Shown piece after piece: positions 36,651 through 46,771 of a DNA stretch of 64,000 bases; positions within the stretch are counted from its first letter, which is position 1, and each line of letters begins with the position of its first letter. The DNA is from WVZL01 sp041862375. GTDB taxonomy: Bacteria > Acidobacteriota > Aminicenantia > Aminicenantales > Aminicenantaceae. The DNA lies in assembly GCA_041862375.1 (NCBI GenBank), contig JBGVTE010000109.1, positions 34,048 through 98,047 on the forward strand, read 5' to 3'. Under the pieces are notes generated by a model that was not told where the DNA came from, did no database searches, and was given only the letters and a program-made list of their open reading frames with translations. The position numbers were made by a program, and so were the translations under genes.

Positions 36651-39158
36651 TCAATCATGCCTCCTAAGAAGTCTCTCCATCAGGTCTACTTCAAAAACCT
36701 CTTTTGTGGCAAGATCAGCAGCCATGGTTTTAATCTCAAAACCTGCGAGGGAAACATCAAATGATAGATTTAAAAAAGGTATAGTTATTGAGGTTTTTCT
36801 TTTTCTACCGGTTGGTTCAAAAAGGCGTATGATAAGCCACCTCTTCTCCTCCGCCATCTTAAAAGTTATAGCCTGAACAACGGTATCGCTCACTATAAGC
36901 GCTGGAAAAGATTTTCTCCCCTTGCTTGAAGGGAAGCACGAGATAACAATCGGCGCCTCATTCTTGGCGATCGCCTCTCGGTCAACACGTGAGAATCGTT
37001 TAGCCGCACTCCCCGCCTTTATCCAGAACTTGAAAAGCCTTTCGCCTTGATCTATTCGCGGCTCGAAACGATCTGGAGGTACTACTGTATCTCCCTCTCC
37101 CCCAGGATCAGCCGAATAAGCAGCAGAACGAAGAAGGGAAATGCGAAGCTCTCCATCTCCAAAATCAAATCCGTATGTTCCGTTATTGATAACTGTTAAG
37201 GCATGCCTCTTGTCTGACGAAACAACACCGATCCATTTCTGGGCGACCAGCTCTTCGCTTGTCCGAATGAATTCTTCAACTCCATACGCCACTTGACCTT
37301 TACAAGTCCCATTCTTAAAAAAAGTAGGGATTGAAAGCTTGAGCATGCAGTCCTTTTCGTTCCAGAACACACGAAGCTCCACTTCAAATTCACTTCCTCT
37401 TTTAGGAAATATATACTTCTGACACAAAGATGAATTGCCGTATTTAAAAAGTGCTTCTATGACCGTTCTGACTGGACCGTCCTCAACAACACGAACCGGT
37501 TTCAGTATCGAAGATGGCACCCCTGCAAATTGCGCGCTTTCATCTTCTGACATGAGTGTAAATTTTCCCTTTATATCCCGGAAAGACCGGACAGCCATTC
37601 CCCACGGATCAGGATAATCCTTAATAACCAGAGCTTGAAAAGAGCGAGGCCTGAGAAAATTAAAACCTCTTACTCGGAAGCTTTCTACCAGGCCTGTTTC
37701 TGTGTTAACGACAAGTTCTTTTGCTTCGGAATGAAATACCATAAATCTTCCAGGCTTTTTAATATTTTGGGATTTGAGCTTTTTTTGTCCCAATCTACAG
37801 TAGAAACGATTCATCTGACTCGGCTTTAACTCAGCCTTAAACACTACCCTCTTCCTCCAATCTAACGAGATGTTGCTTGATTCCTTTTCCATCTGACTGT
37901 GTATTACCTTTCCTCGACTATCTACAACTTGAGGAACTCGGATTATCCCTCTGTCATAGTTAGGTTCATAAGGTTGAAACTCACAGACAACTGTTTCCTT
38001 AACTGGATATGGATGAGGATTATAAACAAAAACAGGGAACTCTCCTTTTTTAGCTCGAGGTTGATTTTGGACCAGTGCGAAGAATGCTTTTGCTCTAAGG
38101 CGTGAGAGGATTTCAAAGCCGTGGTCCATCTTCTGTATAGAGTAGTCCTCGACCTCAGGAATGGCGGAACCGGGCAGGATATCATGAAACTCACAAAACA
38201 TAAGGTCTTCTAGGGCTTCATGAAGTTCTCGGTAGGGATAATTCATTAATCCTAGCAACGCTGCATGAGTTGCCATTTTTTCCGTGAGAAAGTAGAAATT
38301 CTCAAGTCTCCGGTGTTTTTGTTTGATGAGAGCCATTGTTGTATAACATCCGACAGCCCAAGGATTGAGGTCTTGAGAGTGCCGGGGAAGTTCATCTGCT
38401 TTTTTATTTAAAGTTTTAAAATATTCCTCTGGAGTTGCATGTCGAATCTGCCAGTTGTCTTTTTCAGCCATCAATTTCCGGAGCTGCTTCAGGTCTACTC
38501 TGGAAGGCCCACCTCCATGGTTTCCGATTCCCCAGAGCAGAATACTCGATTCTTTTTCCTGGTTTTCCTCCAGCCACTGCTCCACTCTAGCTCTAGCTTG
38601 TCCTTTTTGCGAATTGTAATGGGCACGGGCACGATGGGCAAGAATTTCAGAACCATCGTAGCCAACCCATATAAAATCATCACCTGGAAGTTGAAGCCAA
38701 TAAATATCCGGGCGACAAAAAAGATACGACGTGTAGCCCGATTTTTTTAGAACCTGAACCAATCCTCGTGTATGTCCGAAGGAATCAAGATTAACAGCAG
38801 TTTTTGGTTCAATACCGAATTTCTTTAAAAAATACTTTTTCCCGAGCAGGATGTGTCGAACAAAGGATTCACCGCTTGGCATATTGCAATCCGGCTGTAA
38901 ATACCATCCTCCCATAATATGCCACTTCTTCTTTCTGACTAACTGTTTGATTTTTCTGAAAAGCTCTGGTTCATAGCTCTCAACCCACTGGTAAAGAAGA
39001 GCTTCATTATGATTGAAGACAAACTCTCGATATTCCTCACACAATTCGACCGCTGTACGAAACGTGTAAATAGCCTCAGCTGCACCCTCTTCCCATTCCC
39101 ATAACCAAACTGGATCTAGATGAGCATTACAAACGAGAAAAAGAGTTTTGAATGGCAT
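36651..39158 (-). CDS. Glycoside hydrolase family 38 (alpha-mannosidase type)
   Basis: An 835-residue cytoplasmic (no signal peptide) retaining alpha-mannosidase-like enzyme. The zinc-binding NAHLDPVWLWEWEEG is at the N-terminus and the nucleophile aspartate in NLDSFGHTRGLVQ lies near residue 130. HDILPGSAIPEVE with the second histidine/zinc region is near 315, and a long C-terminal GH38 beta domain follows. It probably trims mannosides imported from outside. ATG 39158 is chosen because GGAGG lies 5 nt upstream; ATG 39170 is closer to no site. It overlaps the next gene (Gfo/Idh/MocA), marking a tight operon. Confidence 0.92.
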   Translation of the reverse strand: MPFKTLFLVCNAHLDPVWLWEWEEGAAEAIYTFRTAVELCEEYREFVFNHNEALLYQWVESYEPELFRKIKQLVRKKKWHIMGGWYLQPDCNMPSGESFVRHILLGKKYFLKKFGIEPKTAVNLDSFGHTRGLVQVLKKSGYTSYLFCRPDIYWLQLPGDDFIWVGYDGSEILAHRARAHYNSQKGQARARVEQWLEENQEKESSILLWGIGNHGGGPSRVDLKQLRKLMAEKDNWQIRHATPEEYFKTLNKKADELPRHSQDLNPWAVGCYTTMALIKQKHRRLENFYFLTEKMATHAALLGLMNYPYRELHEALEDLMFCEFHDILPGSAIPEVEDYSIQKMDHGFEILSRLRAKAFFALVQNQPRAKKGEFPVFVYNPHPYPVKETVVCEFQPYEPNYDRGIIRVPQVVDSRGKVIHSQMEKESSNISLDWRKRVVFKAELKPSQMNRFYCRLGQKKLKSQNIKKPGRFMVFHSEAKELVVNTETGLVESFRVRGFNFLRPRSFQALVIKDYPDPWGMAVRSFRDIKGKFTLMSEDESAQFAGVPSSILKPVRVVEDGPVRTVIEALFKYGNSSLCQKYIFPKRGSEFEVELRVFWNEKDCMLKLSIPTFFKNGTCKGQVAYGVEEFIRTSEELVAQKWIGVVSSDKRHALTVINNGTYGFDFGDGELRISLLRSAAYSADPGGEGDTVVPPDRFEPRIDQGERLFKFWIKAGSAAKRFSRVDREAIAKNEAPIVISCFPSSKGRKSFPALIVSDTVVQAITFKMAEEKRWLIIRLFEPTGRKRKTSITIPFLNLSFDVSLAGFEIKTMAADLATKEVFEVDLMERLLRRHD

Positions 39159-39298
39159 TTCATCCTCCATCCCTTAATAGCTCTTAACCCAAATAAAATT
39201 GTGCTTTTATGTCGCTAACCGCAACTTCCAGCATATTATTTTTCTATGCTTTCTTGATCTTGCAAAACATAAAGCAAAAAATTTCATATTAAATCTTT

Positions 39299-41320
39299 TT
39301 AAGGCACTGAAGCTTCAATCCAAAGTTTGCCTTTTGAATAAGAAACATTTGCTTCCTTTTCTAATGATTTTACAATAATACCATTGGTACGAAATTTGTA
39401 TTCTCTGTTTTTTGTATTCCTTTTAATTTCAAGTTCAAGCCTTTCATCCCTCAGCGGTAAAGATGCCTGAATCCTTTCTAACCCGGGGAGTAACTTGGGC
39501 CTTATTCTGATAAAGTTTACATCAGGTTGAATTCCCAAAAAATGGCGAATCAGAAGAATAAGCATTTCAGCCCACGTCCAAGGGGGAATCCCCACCTGGG
39601 GAAAAGGAGGAGCAAAACGGGGTCCGTAAAATTCAAACCATGAGCCAGCCATTGCACCTGGCAAGGTGTTCAGCCACCTGAGAACTCTCCACACCTTATC
39701 AAAGTTCCCTGTCTCCGTGTAGGCTCTGGCAATAAATAATGAAGGAATGGGCCAAGGTCCCGGAGAATCAGGTTCTGAGCTTACATGATACCTCCCGTAG
39801 CCTCCTCCTTCCCATGCCTGATTCCAGAGCTTTTCAAGTTGATCTAATGTCTTAGAACTAATTAAGGAATCCGAAGATATAAATTCCATGGCAATAGGTA
39901 AGGCTGCAGAGGCATCAGGTTCAAGAAAATGGTCTCCCTTAGAAACTAAAGGCACACCCTCGGGTAATCGAGCATCAGGCAAAGTATTTATCTTTTCCTG
40001 AACAGAACCATCAATGCTGCGTCTCTTGATAAATCCTCTTGAATCTAACATGCTGTATGGATTAACATCGAGCATCGCCTGCTTGATTCTATGAGATTCT
40101 TTCTCCCAGCGCAACGCTTCTGATTCTCTGGAGACCAGGCGGGCAAGCATTGCAGCAGAGGAAAGCCCTACGGCAACAAACATCTGATTTGCTAACTCCA
40201 TCCCTGTTTGAATTCCATGAGCCTGGTGGCGCTCCCAGTACTCCCTTCTGTTAGCCACCAACCCAGAAGGCGGATGGCGAAACACATCTTTTAAAGGGAA
40301 TTCAGCTGTGGCACTGATTTTATCCCAGTTCCTCGTAATTACCTCAAGATCACCTGTCCAGAGGACATAATTTTTTATGGCAAAAAGGAGCACTCCATTC
40401 TGATCAAGCTCGACATCATCAAAATCCCGCTTTTCGCTCGAATCTACAGTATCCCCTTCACTTGAAACAAATTTTTCAAGCAGCCGGTCAAGCATTCTTC
40501 TGGCAATCTCATGGTGTCCTGAGACGGTCAGCCCTACTGCCATCATTGCCTGATCCCGAATCCATTCCCTGTTGTACTGCCAAATACTCCCATCAACTTT
40601 ACCTGTTCGAGAAATCACTGCGGGAAGCTGAAACAGTGATGCTCTAAAATAATGATCAATGAGAGAATACCCAAAGTACACACTGGCTATTTTTCCCCAA
40701 TACTCCACTGCTTTACCGTTTGCTGCTCCTTCTTGAGCAAACTCAAGAATCACCTGTTTTCCCGAGCTATCAAGCCTGTAGCTTAAATATACATCTTTTT
40801 CTTCTTCAAGAGAGAAATTGAGTTCCTTGTAAATATTTTTTTTCAATATTCCTGTTTGAAGCTGCATCTTAAACGATCTTCCTGCTATATTTTTAATCCT
40901 GACCCTGCGGATGAGAACAGGAAGGATTCGGTTGGGGCAGTAAAAGTATTCACTAACCTGGAAGCTTGCAGTACACCACTGGATTTGAACCACAGGAATT
41001 TTACACTCGTCTGTCCACTCTGCTTTGAGGCTTTCGGATTTTATAGTCTCTTCTGCTTTTCCATTATGGATGCGAATCATCGTATTTTTTAATCCATATT
41101 CATAATCCATGGTGAGGGATTCCCTTTTCTTCCTCAAATGCTCTGGATCCATGATCAGAAGCCCTATGGCTGTTCCTTCATTTGATGGAGCTACTTGAAG
41201 AGCAGCTTGAATGTGTCCGTTCCCGAGGAAAAAATAAGATACATCCTTGAGCTTTGTCCTAACGTCCGGATGTCCTCTCAAAGGGTCATCTTCATAAAAG
41301 TGTTCTTGAACGTCGATCAA
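39299..41320 (-). CDS. (alpha/alpha)6-barrel glycoside hydrolase, GH15/GH63-like
   Basis: A 673-residue protein with an N-terminal beta-sandwich (about 1-215) and an (alpha/alpha)6 catalytic barrel. SIWQYNREWIRDQAMMAVGL (about 230-250) matches the acid-binding loop of glucoamylase, trehalase and GH63-type enzymes. DSSEKRDFDDVELDQNGVLLFAI follows, and a late WTWAEMLILLIRHFLG carries a probable catalytic glutamate. No signal peptide is seen, so it likely acts in the cytoplasm on oligosaccharides. Its start overlaps the end of the small gene before it by 4 nt. The family number cannot be given with confidence. Confidence 0.78.
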   Translation of the reverse strand: MIDVQEHFYEDDPLRGHPDVRTKLKDVSYFFLGNGHIQAALQVAPSNEGTAIGLLIMDPEHLRKKRESLTMDYEYGLKNTMIRIHNGKAEETIKSESLKAEWTDECKIPVVQIQWCTASFQVSEYFYCPNRILPVLIRRVRIKNIAGRSFKMQLQTGILKKNIYKELNFSLEEEKDVYLSYRLDSSGKQVILEFAQEGAANGKAVEYWGKIASVYFGYSLIDHYFRASLFQLPAVISRTGKVDGSIWQYNREWIRDQAMMAVGLTVSGHHEIARRMLDRLLEKFVSSEGDTVDSSEKRDFDDVELDQNGVLLFAIKNYVLWTGDLEVITRNWDKISATAEFPLKDVFRHPPSGLVANRREYWERHQAHGIQTGMELANQMFVAVGLSSAAMLARLVSRESEALRWEKESHRIKQAMLDVNPYSMLDSRGFIKRRSIDGSVQEKINTLPDARLPEGVPLVSKGDHFLEPDASAALPIAMEFISSDSLISSKTLDQLEKLWNQAWEGGGYGRYHVSSEPDSPGPWPIPSLFIARAYTETGNFDKVWRVLRWLNTLPGAMAGSWFEFYGPRFAPPFPQVGIPPWTWAEMLILLIRHFLGIQPDVNFIRIRPKLLPGLERIQASLPLRDERLELEIKRNTKNREYKFRTNGIIVKSLEKEANVSYSKGKLWIEASVP

Positions 41321-41685
41321 CCCTTTGCTCCTTGCTGCTCCATCTCTCCTTGAGGCTCTGTACCCGAATAGAAATAAGCATCTCCATCTTGGGGCTCCTT
41401 CGGATCAGCAACTGGTTTCCAAGCTATGTATACAAACTTCTCGTTCCGCAATAAATCTACCACTGCTTCATACTGGTAGGCTTGGGCAAAATAGTAAATC
41501 TTTCCTCCAGAAAAATATGGCTCTGGCGCCTTGAAGCCTTCCCTTGCAAACACAGCCTGTGCTACTTGCTTTCCACCCGAATACAAGAAAATAAGCTTAT
41601 CTCCCCATCTTGTTCTTCCACCTTTCATGTCCTTCGCATATACATACACAGAATAACTGTCAATCCTAAAGCTTTTAACCGTCAT
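41317..41685 (-). CDS. Small hypothetical protein at the head of the glycan operon
   Basis: A 122-residue protein of no recognised family. It is rich in beta-strand residues and aromatics (SYSVYVYAKDMKGG, IYYFAQAYQYEAVVDLLRNEKFVYIAW) and ends in a Gln/Glu/Gly-rich tail. It has no signal peptide or membrane segment. A GGAGAT ribosome-binding site precedes the ATG. Its stop codon overlaps the ATG of the glycosidase (ATGA arrangement), so it is very likely expressed with that operon and might modulate the enzyme. Confidence 0.6.
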   Translation of the reverse strand: MTVKSFRIDSYSVYVYAKDMKGGRTRWGDKLIFLYSGGKQVAQAVFAREGFKAPEPYFSGGKIYYFAQAYQYEAVVDLLRNEKFVYIAWKPVADPKEPQDGDAYFYSGTEPQGEMEQQGAKG

Positions 41686-41860
41686 TTTATTATCTCCTTT
41701 TACAATGAATTTCTTAATTTTTGGCTTTGTCCCAAATTAGCAGAATTCACAGCATAAACCTCATTTAAAATATTATCGCCCTCGCATCTACATTGGAATC
41801 AGCTCAAAGATATTAAAAAAAATCTTCCTTCCTGCACTTATAGAGATGTGATGTATGGAA

Positions 41861-43693
41861 CTACTTGAGTATAATCAGCGAGAATGAATCAGGTAAAATG
41901 ATGTACTCGGCGTAAAAAACTGCGCCAACAGCTTCACCTGGAGAATTAAATGAGCTTACAAATTCTGGGGCCGACCCATTGCTGATATCTATTTTCTTCA
42001 AGCCCGAAGATTCATCTGAGACATAAGCATAATTTCCTTTAAGTGTAATCCCATTAGCAAAGCCACCGATATTGCAGGAGCCGACAATCCTGAGAATGGA
42101 TGGATCGCTTATATCAAGGATCTGCAAGCCCAAAGGGCCGTCTGCAATATAGGCATAATTTCCTTTTACTGCAACTCCATATGCAAGACCCGCTGTTTTG
42201 TATGAGCCTGCCAGTTGAGGTGAGGTTGGGTCATGTATATCCACTATGAGAAAGCCAGCATCGCTGTTCGCAATGTATGCGTATTTTTCATGCACAGCAA
42301 GTCCGTAGGCAAATCCTGGCATATCGAAAGAGCCTATGATTGCAGGTGATTCAGGCTGATTGATATCGATAACATGCAGGCCTGAATGATCAGATGTAAG
42401 GTACGCATATCTCCCTCTCACTACTACGGCTCTTGGAACACCAGGCACCCGAATTTGCTTTACTAATTTAATTCGAGAAGGGTCTGAGAAATCGTATACC
42501 TTAAATGACCATCTGTCTGTCAAATAGGCGAAATTGCCGCGGGCAGCAAGCCCATGAACTCCTCTCATCCGTCCGATGGAACCAACAATCCTAGGAAAAA
42601 TAGGATTGCTGAGGTCTACTACCTGAAGGCCTGATAAGTCACCAACTGCACAGATATGATTCCCTTCCACTGCTGCTGCAATAATAGATCCAGGCGTATA
42701 GTATGAGCCAGTAACAACTGGTTGTGAAGGATTGGCAATGGAAACAATAAATATGCCTGCAAAATAATCAACAACATACGCATAATCCCCGCTTACAGTA
42801 ACATCCCAGGCTTCATTGTACATGGTGTACATACGAGTAGCAGCAAGGACTGGCGTCTTGGGATCGCTTACATTAATTACCTGGAATCCGCCATCATACA
42901 GGTTCCCTACATAGGCATAATCCCCCTTTACTGTTATGCCATGAGCATAGCTGGAAGTTGAGAAGGAAGCCACAAGAGAGGGTTCCGATAGATTATTGAT
43001 GTCAATTATCTTCAGGCCACTAGAACCATCTGCGACATAAGCATATTTTCCGGAAACCGCGACTTTCTCGGCTTTGCCGGGTGTATCATAGACTCCTTCG
43101 CGCACCAAAGAAGATGGATTACTGATGTTCACTATCTGCAGTCCTGAAGACCCGTCTGCCAAGTAAGCATAATCATCACCTAAGATGATACTTTCTGCAG
43201 AACCAGGTGTATCAAAGGAGCCTGCGAGAGCCGGTTTGGAAGGATTGCTGACATCAATTATCTGAAGCCCCTTTGGGCCATCGGCGATATAGGCATAGTC
43301 CCCTCTCACGGCTACATCTCTCGATTCACCCAGAGTGTTGAAAGTTCCTTTAAGAACAAGATTTTCAAGATCTGATATATCCACGACATACAGACCCTTT
43401 TTTCCAGCAGCAACATAGGCAATGGAATCTTTTACATCTATGCCAAATCCTCCGCCAAGGTATAGCTTTGAGACGAGAACAGGTTTTCTATTATTTGCTA
43501 TATCCAGAACTACAAGCCCGTTGAGGAAAGAACAGTACGCATTATTTCCAAGAATTTTTATATCGTATGCCTTTGTCCATAATACGCTGCTTACGTATTC
43601 AAGTTTTACTTCTTTTGAGTAGCTGCTGTAACTTAAACATGTAAGGGCAATGACAAAAATTATGTAAAGCGTTTTTTTCACTTTATGCACCAT
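41861..43693 (-). CDS. Exported LVIVD-repeat beta-propeller protein
   Basis: A 610-residue secreted protein with a signal peptide (LYIIFVIALTCLSYSSYS). About a dozen repeats of roughly 43 residues have the pattern GNYAYIADGxxGLQIxDISDPSxPxxxGSxxTPGxAxxVAVxG. These LVIVD repeats form beta-propeller blades and are common in large cell-surface proteins. No catalytic motif is evident; ligand binding or adhesion is probable. It starts 10 nt after the stop of the DUF362 gene upstream, suggesting cotranscription. Confidence 0.85.
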   Translation of the reverse strand: MVHKVKKTLYIIFVIALTCLSYSSYSKEVKLEYVSSVLWTKAYDIKILGNNAYCSFLNGLVVLDIANNRKPVLVSKLYLGGGFGIDVKDSIAYVAAGKKGLYVVDISDLENLVLKGTFNTLGESRDVAVRGDYAYIADGPKGLQIIDVSNPSKPALAGSFDTPGSAESIILGDDYAYLADGSSGLQIVNISNPSSLVREGVYDTPGKAEKVAVSGKYAYVADGSSGLKIIDINNLSEPSLVASFSTSSYAHGITVKGDYAYVGNLYDGGFQVINVSDPKTPVLAATRMYTMYNEAWDVTVSGDYAYVVDYFAGIFIVSIANPSQPVVTGSYYTPGSIIAAAVEGNHICAVGDLSGLQVVDLSNPIFPRIVGSIGRMRGVHGLAARGNFAYLTDRWSFKVYDFSDPSRIKLVKQIRVPGVPRAVVVRGRYAYLTSDHSGLHVIDINQPESPAIIGSFDMPGFAYGLAVHEKYAYIANSDAGFLIVDIHDPTSPQLAGSYKTAGLAYGVAVKGNYAYIADGPLGLQILDISDPSILRIVGSCNIGGFANGITLKGNYAYVSDESSGLKKIDISNGSAPEFVSSFNSPGEAVGAVFYAEYIILPDSFSLIILK

Positions 43694-43703
43694 TCAATCC
43701 ACA

Positions 43704-44576
43704 TCAAATTAAAATATCCTCTCCCCAGCCCAGTTTTATCAATTCAATTTTACTTAAGTCACTCGTACCTATTCCATGCTTGACATCCGCCATTTTTATA
43801 TGCTTTGGAACTGGTGGTAACGCCCGTGCTTTACCCAATTGCTCTCCGCGTTTAGCCATTATAAGCTGGAGGCCAATAGCATCTACTGCTACAGGATCTT
43901 GCCCAACGATTATCCCTTTATAATCCCAAACATACCTTCGGCTGAAGTGATGAGGTCCACGCCCATGAAACTGAGGAGTAAGTGCACAGAGTATGTTTAA
44001 CCTGGTTTTACCTCTAACTTGAGGCAATTTAAACAATGCACCGAGGTCCCCACAACTGTTGGGATGATAAGCAGGCTGAGATTGTGCAAACATGATGTAA
44101 TTTTTCATGCAGCCGCTGATGCCTGCCAAGTAATGTGTTCTAAGCGGCCTGACATTGATAAGGGAAGTGGCCTTTAGAAAAATCGGATTCCCCCGCACAC
44201 CGTGATCGTCGATGCTGATATCCTTTTTTTTCACTCCAGCATCAATCAAGCGGCGTTCGATTGCCCTTTCCAGCTCAGGCGGTGTTGGAAGATAAGACCA
44301 AACATTGCTTTTGACTCCTACAACTTCCCCCGGTTTTACAATATTCTTAAAGGCTCTGACAGGATCATCCTTATCAAGAAGAGCCATAACTGCTTCATCA
44401 AGCATCTGCTGAACAACGCTCTCATTCAGCTTGTAATTTTCGTCTATTACATCATCGCGTCGGATTAAAACCACTCTGGATTTTTTTGTTTGCTGAGATG
44501 AAAACCCTACTGCAGATCCTAAAACAGCAAAAGCACTTCCCCGGATGAAATCGCGACGGGTTATTATCTTACTCAT
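43704..44576 (-). CDS. DUF362 protein with Tat signal
   Basis: A 290-residue protein beginning SKIITRRDFIRGSAFAVLG, a twin-arginine signal, so it is exported folded. DUF362 motifs include VGVKSNVW near 82 and ISIDDHGVRGNP near 125, with AGISGCMKNYIMFAQ near 165. Most DUF362 proteins carry iron-sulfur clusters or metals, but classic ferredoxin CxxCxxC motifs are absent here. Function unknown. It lies directly upstream of the LVIVD propeller gene. Confidence 0.82.
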   Translation of the reverse strand: MSKIITRRDFIRGSAFAVLGSAVGFSSQQTKKSRVVLIRRDDVIDENYKLNESVVQQMLDEAVMALLDKDDPVRAFKNIVKPGEVVGVKSNVWSYLPTPPELERAIERRLIDAGVKKKDISIDDHGVRGNPIFLKATSLINVRPLRTHYLAGISGCMKNYIMFAQSQPAYHPNSCGDLGALFKLPQVRGKTRLNILCALTPQFHGRGPHHFSRRYVWDYKGIIVGQDPVAVDAIGLQLIMAKRGEQLGKARALPPVPKHIKMADVKHGIGTSDLSKIELIKLGWGEDILI

Positions 44577-44676
44577 CGGAACAACTTTTCAAAAATTTAT
44601 CTAAAATTAACACAAGTTATCTAATTTCTCAAAAAATTTTTATTTGTCGTAAGCTTTTCCATAATTCTTCGCACTA

Positions 44677-45396
44677 TCAATCTAGCTTAAAAGAACTCAT
44701 CAAGACCAGCCACCTATGGAGAGGCGCTAAAGGATAATATTTTTCCCAGCAATAGCTTATAAGGCGGCTTGAATAAAGCTCCTCAGGAATATCTTTCTCA
44801 TAGCTTGCGTACAACCCATTATGTAAAAGCAATTCCGCATTTGGATGGGAAGCATCAAATCCGGACGGAATTCGCTTGTAATGTTTTCCCCCTAATTCAT
44901 AGCCTCTTTTTTTTGAAATTTTATCAATTATCCCTGAAAGCTCTTCACCATACTCGGGATCAACAACTGCTAGCCTGAATCGATCTAATGAATTCCGGGG
45001 AAATATGTAGACTCCTACTCCAAGTATTATTCGAGGAGGTTCCAGATGAAAATAGAAGCCGGAGCACTCAAGCCGGGAGCGACTACCTTCCCAGAAATAA
45101 ATTCCCAGATTCGTTTTATAAGGAGCTTTATTAAAACTGAAACGAGTGTCGCGTGTTATTCGAAATAACGACCTATTAACCTTAGGTATAGCCAAGATAT
45201 TCGGAGATATGGCTTTAAGGCACTCTCCCATGGCTTTAACAAACGCCCTGGAAGGCTCCAATACATACCTTTCATAATCCTCTCTTTTGCTGTCAAACCA
45301 TTCTCTTGAATTGTTTTTTTTGAGGTTCATAAAAAAATCAATTGTTTCTTTGAAAAATCCTTCAAAACTTAATCCTTCGGGCATATTAAGCTCCAC
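44677..45396 (-). CDS. DUF2461 family protein
   Basis: A 239-residue cytoplasmic protein of the DUF2461 (TIGR02453) family. Evidence is NNSREWFDSKREDYERYV near residues 28-45, SLFRITRDTRFSFNKAPYKTNLGIYFW near 84-110, and a closing LAPLHRWL segment. No catalytic role is established for this widespread family. It is a single gene between the Tat-exported DUF362 gene and the GT87 transferase, with no strong evidence for a shared operon. Confidence 0.88.
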   Translation of the reverse strand: MELNMPEGLSFEGFFKETIDFFMNLKKNNSREWFDSKREDYERYVLEPSRAFVKAMGECLKAISPNILAIPKVNRSLFRITRDTRFSFNKAPYKTNLGIYFWEGSRSRLECSGFYFHLEPPRIILGVGVYIFPRNSLDRFRLAVVDPEYGEELSGIIDKISKKRGYELGGKHYKRIPSGFDASHPNAELLLHNGLYASYEKDIPEELYSSRLISYCWEKYYPLAPLHRWLVLMSSFKLD

Positions 45397-45541
45397 TACT
45401 TTACTAATTATCTACCCGGATTTATTCTCCGAGAAAATATGATTCCCTCAGTAAGTTCAGGCTTATAGAACCTTAAAAAGTATATGAGCTCTCAGGTCAG
45501 TTGTCGATACTATATCAAAACACAAGGCGATCACTTTTCGT

Positions 45542-46690
45542 TTAACAAACCTTCCTGAATCTGAGATACGAAAGGAAGCTGATAACGATTAAAAAATTTA
45601 TGGTTATCACATTCCATGACATGAATCGAGCCAATAACTCTCTTCCCATAATATCATACAATGAAAAGGTAATAACAAAGAAGTTAACGACACAGACACC
45701 TCTCCAAAATTTTGAAAACCTGAAGAAGTTATGGACGATAATCATTAATCCCAGTACTGACATGAGAAGAGTATAATCCCATCCAAGCGGAGACACTAAA
45801 GGGATACAAATGAGAAGCACCGAACACTCCAGTACTGAAGCCTGTGTCATTTCCTTCCCTCGTACAATAATAAATAAAACGAAAAAAGCGAGAAAAGCTA
45901 TTATCGCTCCAGCTAAAAAGAGAGAAACATCCTGATTCCCCGTCCATTTCATGAATAAAGCCATGATAGATATATTATCCTGGGAATTAAGAAGAGAGGG
46001 AGTAGACTGAGAAAGGGTCGATGCCCACTCCTTGTGTACTATAGCATTTCCTCGAATGCCATAAAAAAAGGCAGGTGATACAACAGCCAGGACTATAAAT
46101 ACTACTCCGCTCAAAAGTGCCTTCCATTTTTTCTTCACCACAAAATAAGGGAAAAAAATCAAGGCATAAGGTTTCAAGGCAACTCCCAATCCCCAGAATA
46201 TGCCAGCACATATTTCCCTTCTCGATGACTGACTATTTTCTTGCTTGGCCATACACCAGGTCATAAAAAATAAGCCCATCGTGACCACCGCATTTATCTG
46301 TCCTAGTTGTATCTCTCGAAAAAAATACCTGGCTAATATTAAAGGAGGAAGGATAATCACATATGATGAAATATCTCTCTTTAGAGTGAGAATCTTGCCA
46401 GAGATAAAAACGAGAGAAACAGAACAGATGATAACGATAAAATACCAAACACCTTTGGCCACATCGAGAGGAAAAAATGATAAAGGTATGTAAAGCATTG
46501 CAGCGGAGGGAAGGTATTTAAACATGTAGTGTCCATCTTCTACTCGGTAGAGAGTCTCAGCCATTCTCAATCTTTTTCCTGCTTTGTAATTAACTTCAAA
46601 ATCGACCATGCTTTCTTTGACTTTGAAGAGAAAAAGCAGGAGAAAGATGGCAAAGCAAAGCAAAATTAAAAGGGAAGTTCTTGTTCTCAA
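45542..46690 (-). CDS. GT87-family (DUF2029) polyprenyl-sugar glycosyltransferase
   Basis: A 382-residue membrane protein with about nine to ten transmembrane helices. LGQINAVVTMGLFFMTW near 135-150 and IFWGLGVALKPYALIFFPYF near 165-185 match the GT-C fold DUF2029/GT87 (mannosyltransferases using lipid-linked sugar donors). The acidic residue in the first periplasmic loop (ETLYRVEDG...) is as expected. It lies upstream of the DUF2461 gene and downstream of the GT9 gene, within a probable envelope-glycan group. Confidence 0.82.
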   Translation of the reverse strand: MRTRTSLLILLCFAIFLLLFLFKVKESMVDFEVNYKAGKRLRMAETLYRVEDGHYMFKYLPSAAMLYIPLSFFPLDVAKGVWYFIVIICSVSLVFISGKILTLKRDISSYVIILPPLILARYFFREIQLGQINAVVTMGLFFMTWCMAKQENSQSSRREICAGIFWGLGVALKPYALIFFPYFVVKKKWKALLSGVVFIVLAVVSPAFFYGIRGNAIVHKEWASTLSQSTPSLLNSQDNISIMALFMKWTGNQDVSLFLAGAIIAFLAFFVLFIIVRGKEMTQASVLECSVLLICIPLVSPLGWDYTLLMSVLGLMIIVHNFFRFSKFWRGVCVVNFFVITFSLYDIMGRELLARFMSWNVITINFLIVISFLSYLRFRKVC

Positions 46691-46771
46691 CCTTAACTTA
46701 TCCTACTAAAGGTATCAAATTGCCTGAAAGGCCCGTGACACAGTCAAGGTTCGCCATGGTGCCTCTATTCA

